From Flavobacterium sp. (GTDB taxonomy: Bacteria; Bacteroidota; Bacteroidia; Flavobacteriales; Flavobacteriaceae): a DNA stretch of 64,000 bases. A program made the position numbers and the translations under genes. How positions within the stretch are numbered: the stretch's first letter is position 1; every line of letters begins with the position of its first letter. Shown here one piece after another: positions 46,086 to 54,581 of the stretch. The stretch spans positions 124,001 through 188,000 of the forward strand of contig NZ_SEBR01000004.1 of assembly GCF_004295795.1 (NCBI RefSeq), read 5' to 3'. The notes under the pieces are model-generated. The model was given only the letters and a program-made list of their open reading frames with translations, did no database searches and had not been told where the DNA came from.

Positions 46086-46142
46086 ATTTTAGTGGCGTTG
46101 CAGTTACAGTAGCAGTATGCAGACGCGATTGCAGTCATATAC

Positions 46143-46174
46143 AAATAGGCTTCGTTTTGGAGCCTATTTTTTTT
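46143..46174 (+). terminator. terminator of yebC
   Basis: Stem AAATAGGCT / AGCCTATTT with a 9-nt loop and a run of eight T, about 57 bp after the stop. Confidence 0.8.
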
Positions 46175-46691
46175 GTAGCAGATTAGATGAATTTTGTTTG
46201 TTGCCACAACCCGAGCAACGCGAACTGGCCGAAGGCAATACCAGAACAATCTTATTTGTGCATTCGTGGCTTATTATTTTTTGGATTTGTCACGATTAGT
46301 TCGCTGCAAACTTTTAATCTTGGAAGTGATTTTATTGAACCATTAAGGACATTAAGAACATTAAGAATGTTAAGGCTCTTCACTTGTTGCAAAACCGCAA
46401 TTCTGCGTGATTTTGAAGCCTTAAGGAGTTAGGAAAGTTAAGGACGAAGTCGAGTTTCTATTTGATCAGTGTGTCCGAAAGCGCGGCGAAAATCAGTGTC
46501 ATCCGTATAAATCCATGATTGGCTAAACGCCAGTTCGCGTTGCGCCAGTCTGTCTAAAGCATCAGGATCGAGATTTTGCGTTCATGTAAAGTCGTTTGGA
46601 GCACTTGCATTTGTCGAACAATTCTTTTCCGAAAGCCAGATAAAGTTCGCAGGCTAGCATCTTTTCTCTTTCCGATTTCATACACCCGAAA
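46175..46691. other. gene-free stretch with decayed repeats
   Basis: No gene seen. It contains the word GCAACGCGAACTGGCC at 46215-46230 and an inverted copy at 46529-46543, a TTTGTGCATTCGTGGC half-palindrome near 46255, and a GAACCATTAAGGACATTAAG-type low-complexity block at 46338-46378. Confidence 0.6.
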
Positions 46692-46717
46692 TAAAAAAGC
46701 CCCGAAATATCGAGGCC
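46692..46717 (-). terminator. terminator of the cysteine-synthase-like gene
   Basis: Minus strand GCCTCGA-TAT-TTCGGGGC (one G-T pair) followed by TTTTTTA, 28 bp beyond the stop. A TTACTAA repeat lies between. Confidence 0.8.
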
Positions 46718-46744
46718 AGTCAATTACTAATTACTAATTAGTAA

Positions 46745-47785
46745 TTATTTTATAAATTCCACTTTCTGCGCTTCTTCGGCGTTCACACTGTCGAAAAATC
46801 CTTGCTCGGCCATCCATTCGTCGCTGAACACTTTGCTCATGTAACGCGATCCGTGATCCGGGAAGATTCCCACTACGACACTGTTCTCGTCAAATTCGCC
46901 TTCTTCTGCATATTGCCTCACGGCCTGAAGTGTCGCACCTGACGTGTATCCGACGAAAAGTCCTTCCTTCTTGGCGATTTCACGCGTAACGTGTGCGCTT
47001 TGCTCGTCGGTTACCTTGATGAATTTGTCGATCAGGTCGAAATCTGTAGCCGACGGAATCAGGTTTTTGCCCAAACCTTCAATTCGGTAAGGATAAATTT
47101 CTTCATTGTCGAACTCTCTTGTCTCGTGGTATTTTTTCAAAACAGATCCGAAGGCATCCACACCCAACACCTTGATGTTCGGATTTTTCTCCTTTAGGTA
47201 TTTCGCCGCTCCGGAAATTGTTCCTCCGGTTCCGCTACAAGCAACAAGGTGGGTAATTTTTCCGTTGGTCTGTTCCCAGATTTCCGGACCTGTGCTTTTG
47301 TAATGGGCGTCGATATTGAGTTGGTTGAAATATTGGTTGATATAGACCGAACCCTTGATTTCCTCGTGAAGCCTCTTGGCTACGTTATAATAGGAACGTT
47401 CATCGTCTGCAGAAACATGCGCCGGACAAACGTAAACCTTCGCTCCCATCGTGCGTAACATATCGATCTTGTCTCTCGAGGATTTCGAGCTCACGGCCAA
47501 AATACAGCTGTAACCTTTAATGATGCTCACCATCGCCAAACTGAATCCGGTGTTGCCCGAAGTCGTTTCGATGATAGTGTCACCAGGTGAAAGAATTCCT
47601 TTTTTCTCAGCTTCTTCAATAATGTAAAGGGCAATCCTGTCTTTGGTGGAGTGTCCCGGGTTGAAAGCCTCTACTTTTGCGTAGAAATTTCCTTTGAGAT
47701 TTTCGGTAACGCGGTTCAGTTTGATGAGTGGCGTGTTTCCGATAAGTTCCAGGACATTATTGTAAGCTTTTATTTCTTCTTTCAT
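46745..47785 (-). CDS. PLP-dependent cysteine synthase / cystathionine beta-synthase family
   Basis: 346-residue fold type II PLP enzyme. The PLP lysine is Lys48 in [15 protein letters not shown], followed by [32 protein letters not shown] and [15 protein letters not shown]. The sequence is closer to cystathionine beta-synthase-like enzymes than to typical CysK (HSTKDR rather than SVKDR), so the substrate could be serine plus homocysteine or O-acetylserine plus sulfide. No C-terminal CBS regulatory domain is present. The start at 47785 ([20 protein letters not shown]) is chosen over an upstream codon. A hairpin leader precedes it. Confidence 0.92.
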   Translation of the reverse strand: MKEEIKAYNNVLELIGNTPLIKLNRVTENLKGNFYAKVEAFNPGHSTKDRIALYIIEEAEKKGILSPGDTIIETTSGNTGFSLAMVSIIKGYSCILAVSSKSSRDKIDMLRTMGAKVYVCPAHVSADDERSYYNVAKRLHEEIKGSVYINQYFNQLNIDAHYKSTGPEIWEQTNGKITHLVACSGTGGTISGAAKYLKEKNPNIKVLGVDAFGSVLKKYHETREFDNEEIYPYRIEGLGKNLIPSATDFDLIDKFIKVTDEQSAHVTREIAKKEGLFVGYTSGATLQAVRQYAEEGEFDENSVVVGIFPDHGSRYMSKVFSDEWMAEQGFFDSVNAEEAQKVEFIK

Positions 47786-47799
47786 AAAAAAATAATTAG

Positions 47800-47848
47800 T
47801 CAAGGGCGAGCATGCCGAATGGGCATACCTTGAAACCTTGCAAATTTA
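47800..47848 (-). promoter_or_regulatory. -7 element and hairpin leader of the cysteine-synthase-like gene
   Basis: On the minus strand TAAATTTG (47841-47848, perfect TAnnTTTG) is followed by a two-part stem: TCAAGG with CCTTGA (outer, 47828-47833 with 47800-47805) and ATGCC with GGCAT (inner). The hairpin ends 15 bp before the ATG. It contains an 8-codon ORF starting at the inner ATG and stopping in the outer stem. Confidence 0.5.
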
Positions 47849-47863
47849 ACAAAAAAATTCTTT

Positions 47864-49924
47864 TCACTTCCCAATTTTTTCAAGGGTAAGCAAAAAACTG
47901 AATTCACGTGCAAGTTCCTTCAACGCCTCGAATCTTCCCGAGGCGCCTCCGTGGCCTGCCTCCATGTTGGTATCGAGGAACAACAGCTTGTCATTTGTCT
48001 TGATATTCCGCAACTTGGCCACCCATTTTGCGGGTTCCCAATATTGCACCTGCGAATCGTGAAGTCCCGTCGATATGTACATGTTCGGATAATTTTGGGC
48101 CGAAACATTGTCATAAGGCGAATAGGACAACATATAGTGGTAATAGTCTTTTTCGTTCGGATTTCCCCATTCGTCGTATTCGCCTGTCGTAAGCGGGATG
48201 TCTTCGTCGAGCATCGTCGTGACGACATCCACGAAAGGCACTTGCGCGATCACGCCGTTGTACAATTCGGGAGCCATATTTGCCACCGCGCCCATTAGCA
48301 ATCCGCCGGCAGAACCGCCTTCGGCATACAAATGCTCCGGTGAAGTGTAACCTTCGGAAATCAAAAACCTCGAAACATCGATAAAATCGGTAAACGTATT
48401 CTTCTTTTGCAGCAATTTTCCGTCTTCATACCATTGCCTGCCAAGATCTTCGCCTCCGCGGATATGTGCGATGGCATAGATGAAACCGCGATCGAGAAGC
48501 GAAAGTCGCGTCGACGAAAAGTAAGGATCCATCGATGCGCCATAAGAGCCGTAAGCGTATTGCAGCAAAGGATTTTTTCCATCCTTGGTCAGGTCTTTTC
48601 GGTAAACGAGCGAAATCGGCACTTTGGTCCCGTCCTGAGCTGTCGCCCATTGACGTTCCTCGACATAATTTCCCTTTTGGAACTTTCCGCCAAGCACTTG
48701 CTGTTCTTTCAACACTGTTTTTTGCTTCGTACGCATATTGAAATCGATCACCGATGAAGGCGTCGCCATCGACTGATAGCCGTAACGCAAAACTTCGGTA
48801 TCGAAATCGACATTGGTCGTCGTGTAAGCCGTGTAAGTCTCGATATCGAACGGCAAATAATAAGCTTGTTGCCCATTCCACGGACGAATCTGGATTTTGT
48901 TCAGTCCGTTCGAACGTTCCTCGATCACGAGATAGTCCTTAAAAATATCGATGCCTTCAAGCAAAGTATCTTCCCGATGAGCGATAAGGTCGACCCAATT
49001 CTCTTTTGAAGTCGCCGTATCGGGCGTTTTCATCAGCTTGAAATTCGTGGCTCCGTCTTTGTTTGTCATCACGTAAAAACTGTCGCCGTAATGCGAAATT
49101 GTGTATTCGAGACCGCGCACGCGTTTTTGGAACGGCACGAATTCACCATCGGGATTTTCTGCCAGCAGAATTCGGGATTCCGTCGTAAGCGTACTCGAAG
49201 AATGGATCACGAGGAATTTCTTCGATTTTTCTTTGGAAACCGATACGTGGAAAGTATCGTCGGTTTCGTTGAAAACCACGACGTCCTCATCTTCGTGCGT
49301 TCCTAATTTGTGTCGGAAGATTTTGTCCGAGCGCAACGTTTTCTTGTCCTGACGTGTAAAAAACAACGTCTTGTTGTCGTTGGCCCAAACGCAGTTAGGA
49401 GCCGCGTTCTGGATCGTATCGGCAAAAATTTCGCCCGTTTCCAGGTTCTTTATCCGAATGGTATAAATCCGTCGGCCTTTCAGATCAACGCCAAACGTCG
49501 CATATTTGTTGTCAGGACTGATGCTCACTGCGCCAAGCTGGAAAAACGAATGTCCTTTGGCCATCTCGTTGCAATCGAACAAGATTTCTTCGGGCGCATC
49601 CAAACTGCCTTTCTTGCGAGAATAAACCGGATAGTTTTTCCCGGTCTCGAATCTCGTGATGTACCAATATCCGTTGTAGAAATAAGGAACCGACTCGTCA
49701 TCTTCCTTGATGCGCGCCTTCATTTCCTCGAACAAAGCTTCCCGAAACGGTTCTTCGCCCTTGGTCATTTCATGATAATAAGCGTTTTCCTGATTCAGGT
49801 ATTCGATGACCTCGGGATTTTCCCTGTCGTTGAGCCAATAATAGTTGTCGATGCGAACGTCTCCGTGTTTTTCCAAAGAATGCGGACGCACCGCGGCAAC
49901 AGGAGCAATTGGTTGTTCTGGCAT
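47864..49924 (-). CDS. ptrB: S9 family peptidase (oligopeptidase B-like)
   Basis: Serine peptidase of the prolyl-oligopeptidase family, subgroup oligopeptidase B, which cuts short peptides after basic residues. It is 685 residues. An N-terminal beta-propeller (to about residue 420) is followed by the alpha/beta hydrolase domain. The catalytic Ser near residue 538 is in EGGSAGGLLMGAV; the acid and His lie in the C-terminus (TGLHDSQVQYWEP, NMEAGHGGASGR). The start at 49924 (MPEQPIAPVAAVRPHSLEKH) follows the family; the frame upstream contains no signal peptide, so it is cytoplasmic or periplasm-independent. Divergent from ybaB. Confidence 0.93.
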   Translation of the reverse strand: MPEQPIAPVAAVRPHSLEKHGDVRIDNYYWLNDRENPEVIEYLNQENAYYHEMTKGEEPFREALFEEMKARIKEDDESVPYFYNGYWYITRFETGKNYPVYSRKKGSLDAPEEILFDCNEMAKGHSFFQLGAVSISPDNKYATFGVDLKGRRIYTIRIKNLETGEIFADTIQNAAPNCVWANDNKTLFFTRQDKKTLRSDKIFRHKLGTHEDEDVVVFNETDDTFHVSVSKEKSKKFLVIHSSSTLTTESRILLAENPDGEFVPFQKRVRGLEYTISHYGDSFYVMTNKDGATNFKLMKTPDTATSKENWVDLIAHREDTLLEGIDIFKDYLVIEERSNGLNKIQIRPWNGQQAYYLPFDIETYTAYTTTNVDFDTEVLRYGYQSMATPSSVIDFNMRTKQKTVLKEQQVLGGKFQKGNYVEERQWATAQDGTKVPISLVYRKDLTKDGKNPLLQYAYGSYGASMDPYFSSTRLSLLDRGFIYAIAHIRGGEDLGRQWYEDGKLLQKKNTFTDFIDVSRFLISEGYTSPEHLYAEGGSAGGLLMGAVANMAPELYNGVIAQVPFVDVVTTMLDEDIPLTTGEYDEWGNPNEKDYYHYMLSYSPYDNVSAQNYPNMYISTGLHDSQVQYWEPAKWVAKLRNIKTNDKLLFLDTNMEAGHGGASGRFEALKELAREFSFLLTLEKIGK

Positions 49925-50051
49925 TTGTTTAGGTTGTTTTGAAACGCAAAAGTAGCGCAATAAGCCCGAAATTACAGGCATTTTGGCTTTTCTTAACGAT
50001 TGCCATAGCTACGAATTTAGTAAATTCGCATGCATTTCAAAACAAAAAAAT

Positions 50052-50375
50052 ATGTTCGGAGATTTGATGGGAATGATGGGCAAGCTCCAGGAAACCCAAA
50101 AGAAAATAGAAGAAACCAAGCAACGTCTTGACACTGTACTGATTGACGAAAAATCAAGCGACGGTTTACTCTCGGTAACGCTTACGGCCAACCGCAAAAT
50201 TAAATCGATAAGCCTTGACGATTCGCTGCTCGAGGACAATGAGCAACTCGAAGATTACCTGATTCTCGTGCTGAACAAAGCCATAGAGAAAGCCACTGAC
50301 GTCAACGAAGCCGAACTCGCGGCGGTTGCCAAAGACGGCATGCCGAATATTCCGGGAATGGATCTTTTTAAATGA
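50052..50375 (+). CDS. YbaB/EbfC nucleoid-associated protein
   Basis: 107-residue DNA-binding protein of the YbaB/EbfC family, a dimer that coats and bridges DNA. The N-terminus [26 protein letters not shown] is the helical region, followed by the small beta region [23 protein letters not shown]. The ATG at 50052 is selected; the frame opening at 49983 has no conserved sequence. A TAAATTCGC box about 30 bp upstream is a -7 variant. It is not linked to dnaX/recR, its usual partners. Confidence 0.92.
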   Translation: MFGDLMGMMGKLQETQKKIEETKQRLDTVLIDEKSSDGLLSVTLTANRKIKSISLDDSLLEDNEQLEDYLILVLNKAIEKATDVNEAELAAVAKDGMPNIPGMDLFK

Positions 50376-50389
50376 TCTTCTGGATTAGC

Positions 50390-50445
50390 GGACTGACGAA
50401 CTGCAACTGCTTCCTGCAACTGCTTTCTGCAACTGCTTCCTGAAT
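50390..50445. repeat. CTGCAACTGCTT(C/T)C repeats
   Basis: Three near-perfect units of about 15 bp (CTGCAACTGCTTCCTG). They belong to the GCAGTN hexamer family, reverse orientation relative to ybaB. Confidence 0.7.
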
Positions 50446-50481
50446 CTGGGCGTTCCGGCGCATCGAATTTTTGGCAGTGTC

Positions 50482-50587
50482 GCTAATTTCCGGGCGCCGT
50501 CGGGCTATCCGCTGTATCTTTTGCCACAGCGAATCGGTTGGAATCAAGATTCAGACCGGCAAAAGGATGCCGCTGCTATCCCTAACG
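50482..50587 (-). ncRNA. structured RNA element, copy B
   Basis: Minus-strand relative of the element at 18397-18550. It has the same 5' block GATAGCAGCGG and 3' block AGCGGATAGC. Directly inside, TTTTGCC (50558-50564) pairs perfectly with GGCAAAA (50518-50524), where copy A has TTAGC/GCTAA: different sequence, same pairing. It lies downstream of the threonine aldolase gene on the same strand, and the next gene on that side runs the other way. It therefore does not precede a gene, which argues for a free-standing RNA or a gene-end function. The sequence GATTTTTTTTGCG just upstream may be a -7 variant. Confidence 0.55.
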
Positions 50588-50636
50588 CAAAAAAAATCGG
50601 CAATAGGCAAAGTCGTGAAAATCCGCAGAAAAAATC

Positions 50637-50679
50637 GGCCACGAATACACGAATAAAAAGCATTCGTGCATTCGTGGCC
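50637..50679. repeat. dispersed palindrome GGCCACGAATxCACGAAT
   Basis: 18-bp arms, 50637-50654 and 50662-50679, reverse-complementary with one mismatch, 7-nt loop. Half-copies occur near 6911-6930, 43631-43648 and 46255. REP-like. Confidence 0.8.
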
Positions 50680-50787
50680 AAAATTATTTAAGTTCTCCCC
50701 AAAAGAACCAACGATTAAATTCGTCCCGACTACGGGATTTGAAATTTGGTCCAGATAGCTATCGGGATGGAATTTGAAAATTGGAAT

Positions 50788-51813
50788 TTAGAACTCGAGT
50801 TTCTGCAAAGTCTCCACAACATAAGAATGCATGACCTCGCGATAATCCAGATGCGTGACGATTCGTAGTTTTCCTTGTCCCAAACTGCTTATCTGAATGT
50901 TCTTCTGACGCAATTTTTCCATAAAAATATCGTCCGGAATGCGAGGGTTTATCGTGAAAATCAAGATGTTGGTTTCCACAGGTTCGACTTTGTGGATCCA
51001 GGCTTTCTGGCTCAGGATGTAGGCGAGTTCCTTGGCGCGTCTGTGGTCTTCGGCCAAACGGCCCACGTGGTGTTGCAAAGCATAAATTCCGGCTGCGGCC
51101 AAATAGCCTACCTGTCGCATTCCGCCGCCCAAGATCTTTCTCACTCGCAACGCGCGGTTGATCGTTTCCTTGTCCGAAACCAAAAGCGACCCGATCGGAG
51201 CGCCAAGTCCTTTGGACAAACAAACCGAAATCGAGTGGAAAGTTTCCCCGTAAAGCCTGGGATTCTCTCGCTTGGCGACCAAAGCGTTCCAGATGCGCGC
51301 TCCGTCGAGGTGAAACTTCAGATTGTGTCTGTCGCAAACCTGACGGATTTTCTGCAATTCGGCAATGTCATAACAAGCGCCTCCGCCTTTGTTGGTCGTA
51401 TTTTCCACGCAGACCAAAGACGTGAGCGGACTGTGGTAAAAATCCGGCGGATTGATCGCAGCTTCGACCTGCTGGGCGTTTATCATACCGCGGTCGCCGT
51501 CGAGAAGTCGGCACGAAACGCCGCTGTTGAACGAAACGCCTCCGCCTTCATAATTGAAAACATGCGCATATTTGTCTGCGATCAGTTGTTCTCCGGGTTG
51601 CGTGTGAAGTTTTATCGCGGCCTGGTTGGCCATCGTCCCTGACGGAAAGAACAAAGCGTCTTCCATGCCAAAAATGTTGGCGACCATGCGCTGCAGCGCG
51701 TTCACCGTGGGATCTTGTTTGTACACATCGTCGCCCACGTCGGCCTTGAACATGAATTCGAGCATTTCGGGCGTCGGTTTGGTGACTGTATCGCTGACCA
51801 GGTTTATTTCCAT
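50788..51813 (-). CDS. ltaE: low-specificity L-threonine aldolase
   Basis: PLP enzyme (beta-eliminating lyase/threonine aldolase family) cleaving threonine or allo-threonine to glycine and acetaldehyde. It is 341 residues. The PLP lysine is Lys201 in SVCLSKGLGAPIGSL, with DLSDTVTKPT-like N-terminus (NLVSDTVTKPTPEM), FFPSGTMANQAA, and HLDGARIWNA (Asp170 contacting PLP). RKILGGGMRQVG is also typical. It starts at the ATG at 51811-51813. Together with gcvT it could feed glycine into one-carbon metabolism, but the two are not in one operon. Confidence 0.94.
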   Translation of the reverse strand: MEINLVSDTVTKPTPEMLEFMFKADVGDDVYKQDPTVNALQRMVANIFGMEDALFFPSGTMANQAAIKLHTQPGEQLIADKYAHVFNYEGGGVSFNSGVSCRLLDGDRGMINAQQVEAAINPPDFYHSPLTSLVCVENTTNKGGGACYDIAELQKIRQVCDRHNLKFHLDGARIWNALVAKRENPRLYGETFHSISVCLSKGLGAPIGSLLVSDKETINRALRVRKILGGGMRQVGYLAAAGIYALQHHVGRLAEDHRRAKELAYILSQKAWIHKVEPVETNILIFTINPRIPDDIFMEKLRQKNIQISSLGQGKLRIVTHLDYREVMHSYVVETLQKLEF

Positions 51814-52374
51814 AAAGAATATTCGTTGTCGTTGCCTTTTCGGCTACTGCAAAATAACTCCAAAAAAGTTCGCCTATGGCATAGCTGATTTTAAAATTTT
51901 GGTAAAACTGTCGTCTGATTTTTGGATCGTCAGATTTTCAGATCATCCGATGCCGACGCGAATTCGAGCCGTCAAGCTCAAATGCTATAGAATCCGTTGC
52001 AACACAGATTGAACAGATCAAAAGGATACTGAATTTCGTCGACGGCAGATAAAATCCGATAATCGTATCAATGAAGTCCGAACCGACGGCGAGCAAAGCT
52101 TAATGCCCTTAATGAACTTAATGGTTCAAAAAAAAAATCAGAATCAGGAAAAAAGTCAGGAGACTTGATAAACTTGACTGTAAATGTCGACAAACCTACA
52201 AGGCTAAAAAACCTTGCAGGTTCAAAATAAGCTTGAGGGTTTACGGTTATGACCGACATCAAATCGGAAAAGTAAAATCCGCGAAAATCCATCAGAATCC
52301 GCGTTACGGAAATCTGCCGATTCGAAAATCCGTATATCCAAAAATCCAACAACCAAAAAATCATTCCTTTTCGT
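51814..52374. other. gene-free stretch with decayed repeats and one palindrome
   Basis: No gene seen. It contains a TTAATGCCC-TTAATGAAC-TTAATGGTTC block at about 52101-52129, the palindrome at 52193-52222, and AATCCGCGAAAATCCATCAG-type words near 52277. An 11-bp palindromic arm pair is AACCTACAAGG/CCTTGCAGGTT. Confidence 0.6.
52193..52222. repeat. palindrome AACCTACAAGG / CCTTGCAGGTT
   Basis: 11-bp arms with one mismatch and an 8-nt A-rich loop. Similar in design to the palindrome at 16528-16556. Confidence 0.7.
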
Positions 52375-52382
52375 TAATTTTG
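52375..52382 (+). promoter_or_regulatory. -7 element of prfB
   Basis: TAATTTTG, a perfect TAnnTTTG, 17 bp before the prfB ATG at 52400. No TTTG is seen at -33. Confidence 0.5.
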
Positions 52383-52399
52383 CGCCTCAAACCAAGATT

Positions 52400-53497
52400 A
52401 TGACCAGTACCGAACAGGTAAGAGATATAGCCGAACGCGTGTCGGCGCTCAAAGGTTACCTCGACATCGAGCGCAAGCAGATCGAGATTTCCAATGAGGA
52501 AGAAAAGACGCTTGCCCCAGATTTTTGGAACAACGCCAAAGAAGCCGAAGCCTTCGTGAAAGTGCTTAGAAGCAAGAAAAAATGGGTCGAGGATTATGAA
52601 AAGGCGGTTTCGCTTTCGGATGAATTGACGCTCGCACTCGAATTTTACCGCGAAGGTGAATTGACAGAAGCAGAACTCGACGAAGCTTTCGACAAGGTCG
52701 AATCTTTGGTGGTGAACATCGAGCTCAAGAACATGCTTTCGGACGAAGGCGACGTAATGAGTTCCGTGCTCCAGATCACGGCCGGAGCCGGCGGAACAGA
52801 AAGTTGCGATTGGGCCGGAATGCTGATGCGGATGTACTTGATGTGGGCCGAAAAAAGCGGCTACAAAGTGCGCGAGCTCAACTTCCAGGAAGGCGACGTG
52901 GCCGGAATCAAGACCGTGACGCTCGAAATCGAAGGCGATTATTCTTTCGGATACCTCAAAGGTGAAAACGGCGTGCATCGTTTGGTGCGCATCTCGCCTT
53001 TCGACAGCAACGCCAAGCGACATACTTCTTTCGTATCGGTTTATGTTTATCCTTTGGTGGACGACACGATCGAAATCGAGATCAATCCGGCCGATATCGA
53101 GATCACCACGGCGCGTTCCTCAGGAGCGGGCGGACAGAACGTAAACAAAGTCGAGACCAAAGTACAGTTGTTGCACAAACCGACGGGCATCCAAATCCAA
53201 TGTTCGGAAACGCGTTCACAACACGACAACCGCCAGCGCGCCATGCAGATGTTGAAATCGCAACTTTACGAAATAGAGCTCAAGAAACAACAGGAACAGC
53301 GCAACGACATCGAAGCCGGAAAGATGAAAATCGAGTGGGGTTCCCAGATCAGGAATTACGTTTTGCATCCGTACAAATTGGTCAAAGACGTGAGAACCGG
53401 ATATGAAACGAGCGATACGGAAGGCGTTCTTTCGGGCGAGCTCGACGAATTCCTGAAGGCTTATTTGATGATGATGGGACAACGGGACGAGGATTAG
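52400..53497 (+). CDS. prfB: peptide chain release factor 2
   Basis: RF2 recognises UGA and UAA stop codons and triggers peptide release. It is 365 residues. The stop-codon reader SPF is at 199-201 (RISPFDSN) and the catalytic GGQ at 244-246 ([13 protein letters not shown]). Unlike most bacterial prfB genes there is no programmed +1 frameshift: the region equivalent to the E. coli CUU UGA site reads GGTTACCTCGAC, so the protein is encoded in one frame from the ATG at 52400. A hexamer repeat array begins within the stop codon. Confidence 0.97.
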   Translation: MTSTEQVRDIAERVSALKGYLDIERKQIEISNEEEKTLAPDFWNNAKEAEAFVKVLRSKKKWVEDYEKAVSLSDELTLALEFYREGELTEAELDEAFDKVESLVVNIELKNMLSDEGDVMSSVLQITAGAGGTESCDWAGMLMRMYLMWAEKSGYKVRELNFQEGDVAGIKTVTLEIEGDYSFGYLKGENGVHRLVRISPFDSNAKRHTSFVSVYVYPLVDDTIEIEINPADIEITTARSSGAGGQNVNKVETKVQLLHKPTGIQIQCSETRSQHDNRQRAMQMLKSQLYEIELKKQQEQRNDIEAGKMKIEWGSQIRNYVLHPYKLVKDVRTGYETSDTEGVLSGELDEFLKAYLMMMGQRDED

Positions 53498-53598
53498 TGG
53501 CAGTGGCGGAAGCAGTGGCAGAAGCAGTGGCAGAAGCAGTTGCAGAAGCAGATGCAGAAGCAGTGGCAGAAGCAGTTGCAGTGGCAGTGGCAGTGGGA
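53497..53598. repeat. hexamer array G(T/A)(G/A/T)GCA, 17 units
   Basis: Seventeen head-to-tail hexamers (GTGGCA, GAAGCA, GTTGCA, GATGCA) starting at the last base of the prfB stop codon. An oppositely oriented array lies at 53792-53909. Confidence 0.9.
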
Positions 53599-53791
53599 AT
53601 ATCAGACGAAACCATGTCGGTGAAAAAACAAAGACAGCAGCTGTCGGAGAAAAACAAAAAACGTTTCCAAATAAATTCGGAAACGTTTTTTATTTCAATG
53701 CAAATCGGCAAAATGTTTAAATAGGAAAATTGATCGTGCAAATTCCAACACCGTATTTTGCAATTTTAAAAGCCTAAGTATCAGTTTCCGC
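53599..53791. other. spacer between two inverted hexamer arrays
   Basis: About 190 bp without a gene. It contains an imperfect hairpin with GAAACGTTTT...AAAACGTTTC arms (AAAACGTTTCC at 53658-53668, GGAAACGTTTTT at 53680-53691), followed by TTTTTATTTC, a likely terminator for prfB. Confidence 0.6.
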
Positions 53792-53909
53792 TCTGCAACT
53801 GCCATTGCTACTGCAACTGCCACTGCTACTGCTACTGCTACTGCCACTGCTACTGCATCTGCTTCCGCAACTGCAACTGCTACTGCAACTGCTACTGCAA
53901 CTGCAACTG
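53792..53909. repeat. hexamer array CTGCAA/CTGCTA, about 19 units
   Basis: Inverted relative of the array at 53497-53598, made of CTGCAA, CTGCTA, CTGCCA and a few CTTCCG/CATCTG variants. It abuts the stop codon of the minus-strand PNPOx-like gene at 53910-53912. Confidence 0.9.
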
Positions 53910-54446
53910 TCAAGGAACAATCTTCCCTTCCACCGAATCGTCATAAGTTTCCCCAACTACAGATCCGTAAAGGCGCTTGGCCATCGCGACCAACATATTG
54001 GTTTTCACGTCCCAGTAATAGCCTTCGGTAGGAATTACCTTGATTACGGTGATTCTCGGGTCGTCTTTTCCTTCGGTGAACCAGGTTTTCATCGTCGCGT
54101 CCCAAAGTTCGTCGATCATTTTGGGATCTCTTGAGATTTCGGCTCTTCCGTAAATCGACAGGAAATCGCTGTAACTCGATCCCTGGAACAAAAGTTGGAC
54201 TGACGGATCTTTCTCCAGTTCTACATTCTTGTGGCTGTCGTTGGCGCTCAGAAACCAAAAATTACCTTGGTCGTCTACTTTTTCGGGTGCCATCGGTCGT
54301 GCCGAGAAGCTATTTCCCGTTTCGATTTTGGTGCACATGAAGCAAGAACCGGCTTTCGACGCCAGCGATTTGATTTTTTCTATGCCTTCCGATCCGAAAA
54401 GATTTTCAAAATTGTCTTCGGGTTGATTTTTGTTGATACTGTCCAT
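53910..54446 (-). CDS. pyridoxamine 5'-phosphate oxidase-like (general stress) protein
   Basis: 178-residue split-barrel flavin-binding protein of the PNPOx-like/general stress protein 26 group. The core pattern is CFMCTKIETGNSFSARPM, then GNFWFLSANDSHKNVELEKD, then VQLLFQGSSYSDFLSIYGRAEIS. Such proteins bind FMN or F420; the substrate is unknown and it is not the vitamin B6 enzyme PdxH. The start at 54446 (MDSINKNQPEDNFENLF) is chosen; the longer frame extends into the divergent promoter region. It ends exactly at a hexamer array. Confidence 0.9.
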   Translation of the reverse strand: MDSINKNQPEDNFENLFGSEGIEKIKSLASKAGSCFMCTKIETGNSFSARPMAPEKVDDQGNFWFLSANDSHKNVELEKDPSVQLLFQGSSYSDFLSIYGRAEISRDPKMIDELWDATMKTWFTEGKDDPRITVIKVIPTEGYYWDVKTNMLVAMAKRLYGSVVGETYDDSVEGKIVP

Positions 54447-54559
54447 GGTAGTCGTGTTTATTGTTTGTATCCGAAAGTTAAACAGATGATTGCTGAAAAA
54501 CTTATAGGATTGACGCACATTGTTGTAGCATTTCCCAAAATCCGCGAAAGCGAAATCAA

Positions 54560-54567
54560 TATCTTTG
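54560..54567 (+). promoter_or_regulatory. -7 element of the endonuclease/phosphatase gene
   Basis: TATCTTTG, a perfect TAnnTTTG, 14 bp before the ATG at 54582. No TTG is seen at ideal -33 spacing. Confidence 0.45.
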
Positions 54568-54581
54568 GGAAAATTCATCCG

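Noticed and set aside
50471..50656. 61-codon plus-strand frame
   Set aside because: It lies antisense to the structured RNA element and runs into the palindrome; no coding character.
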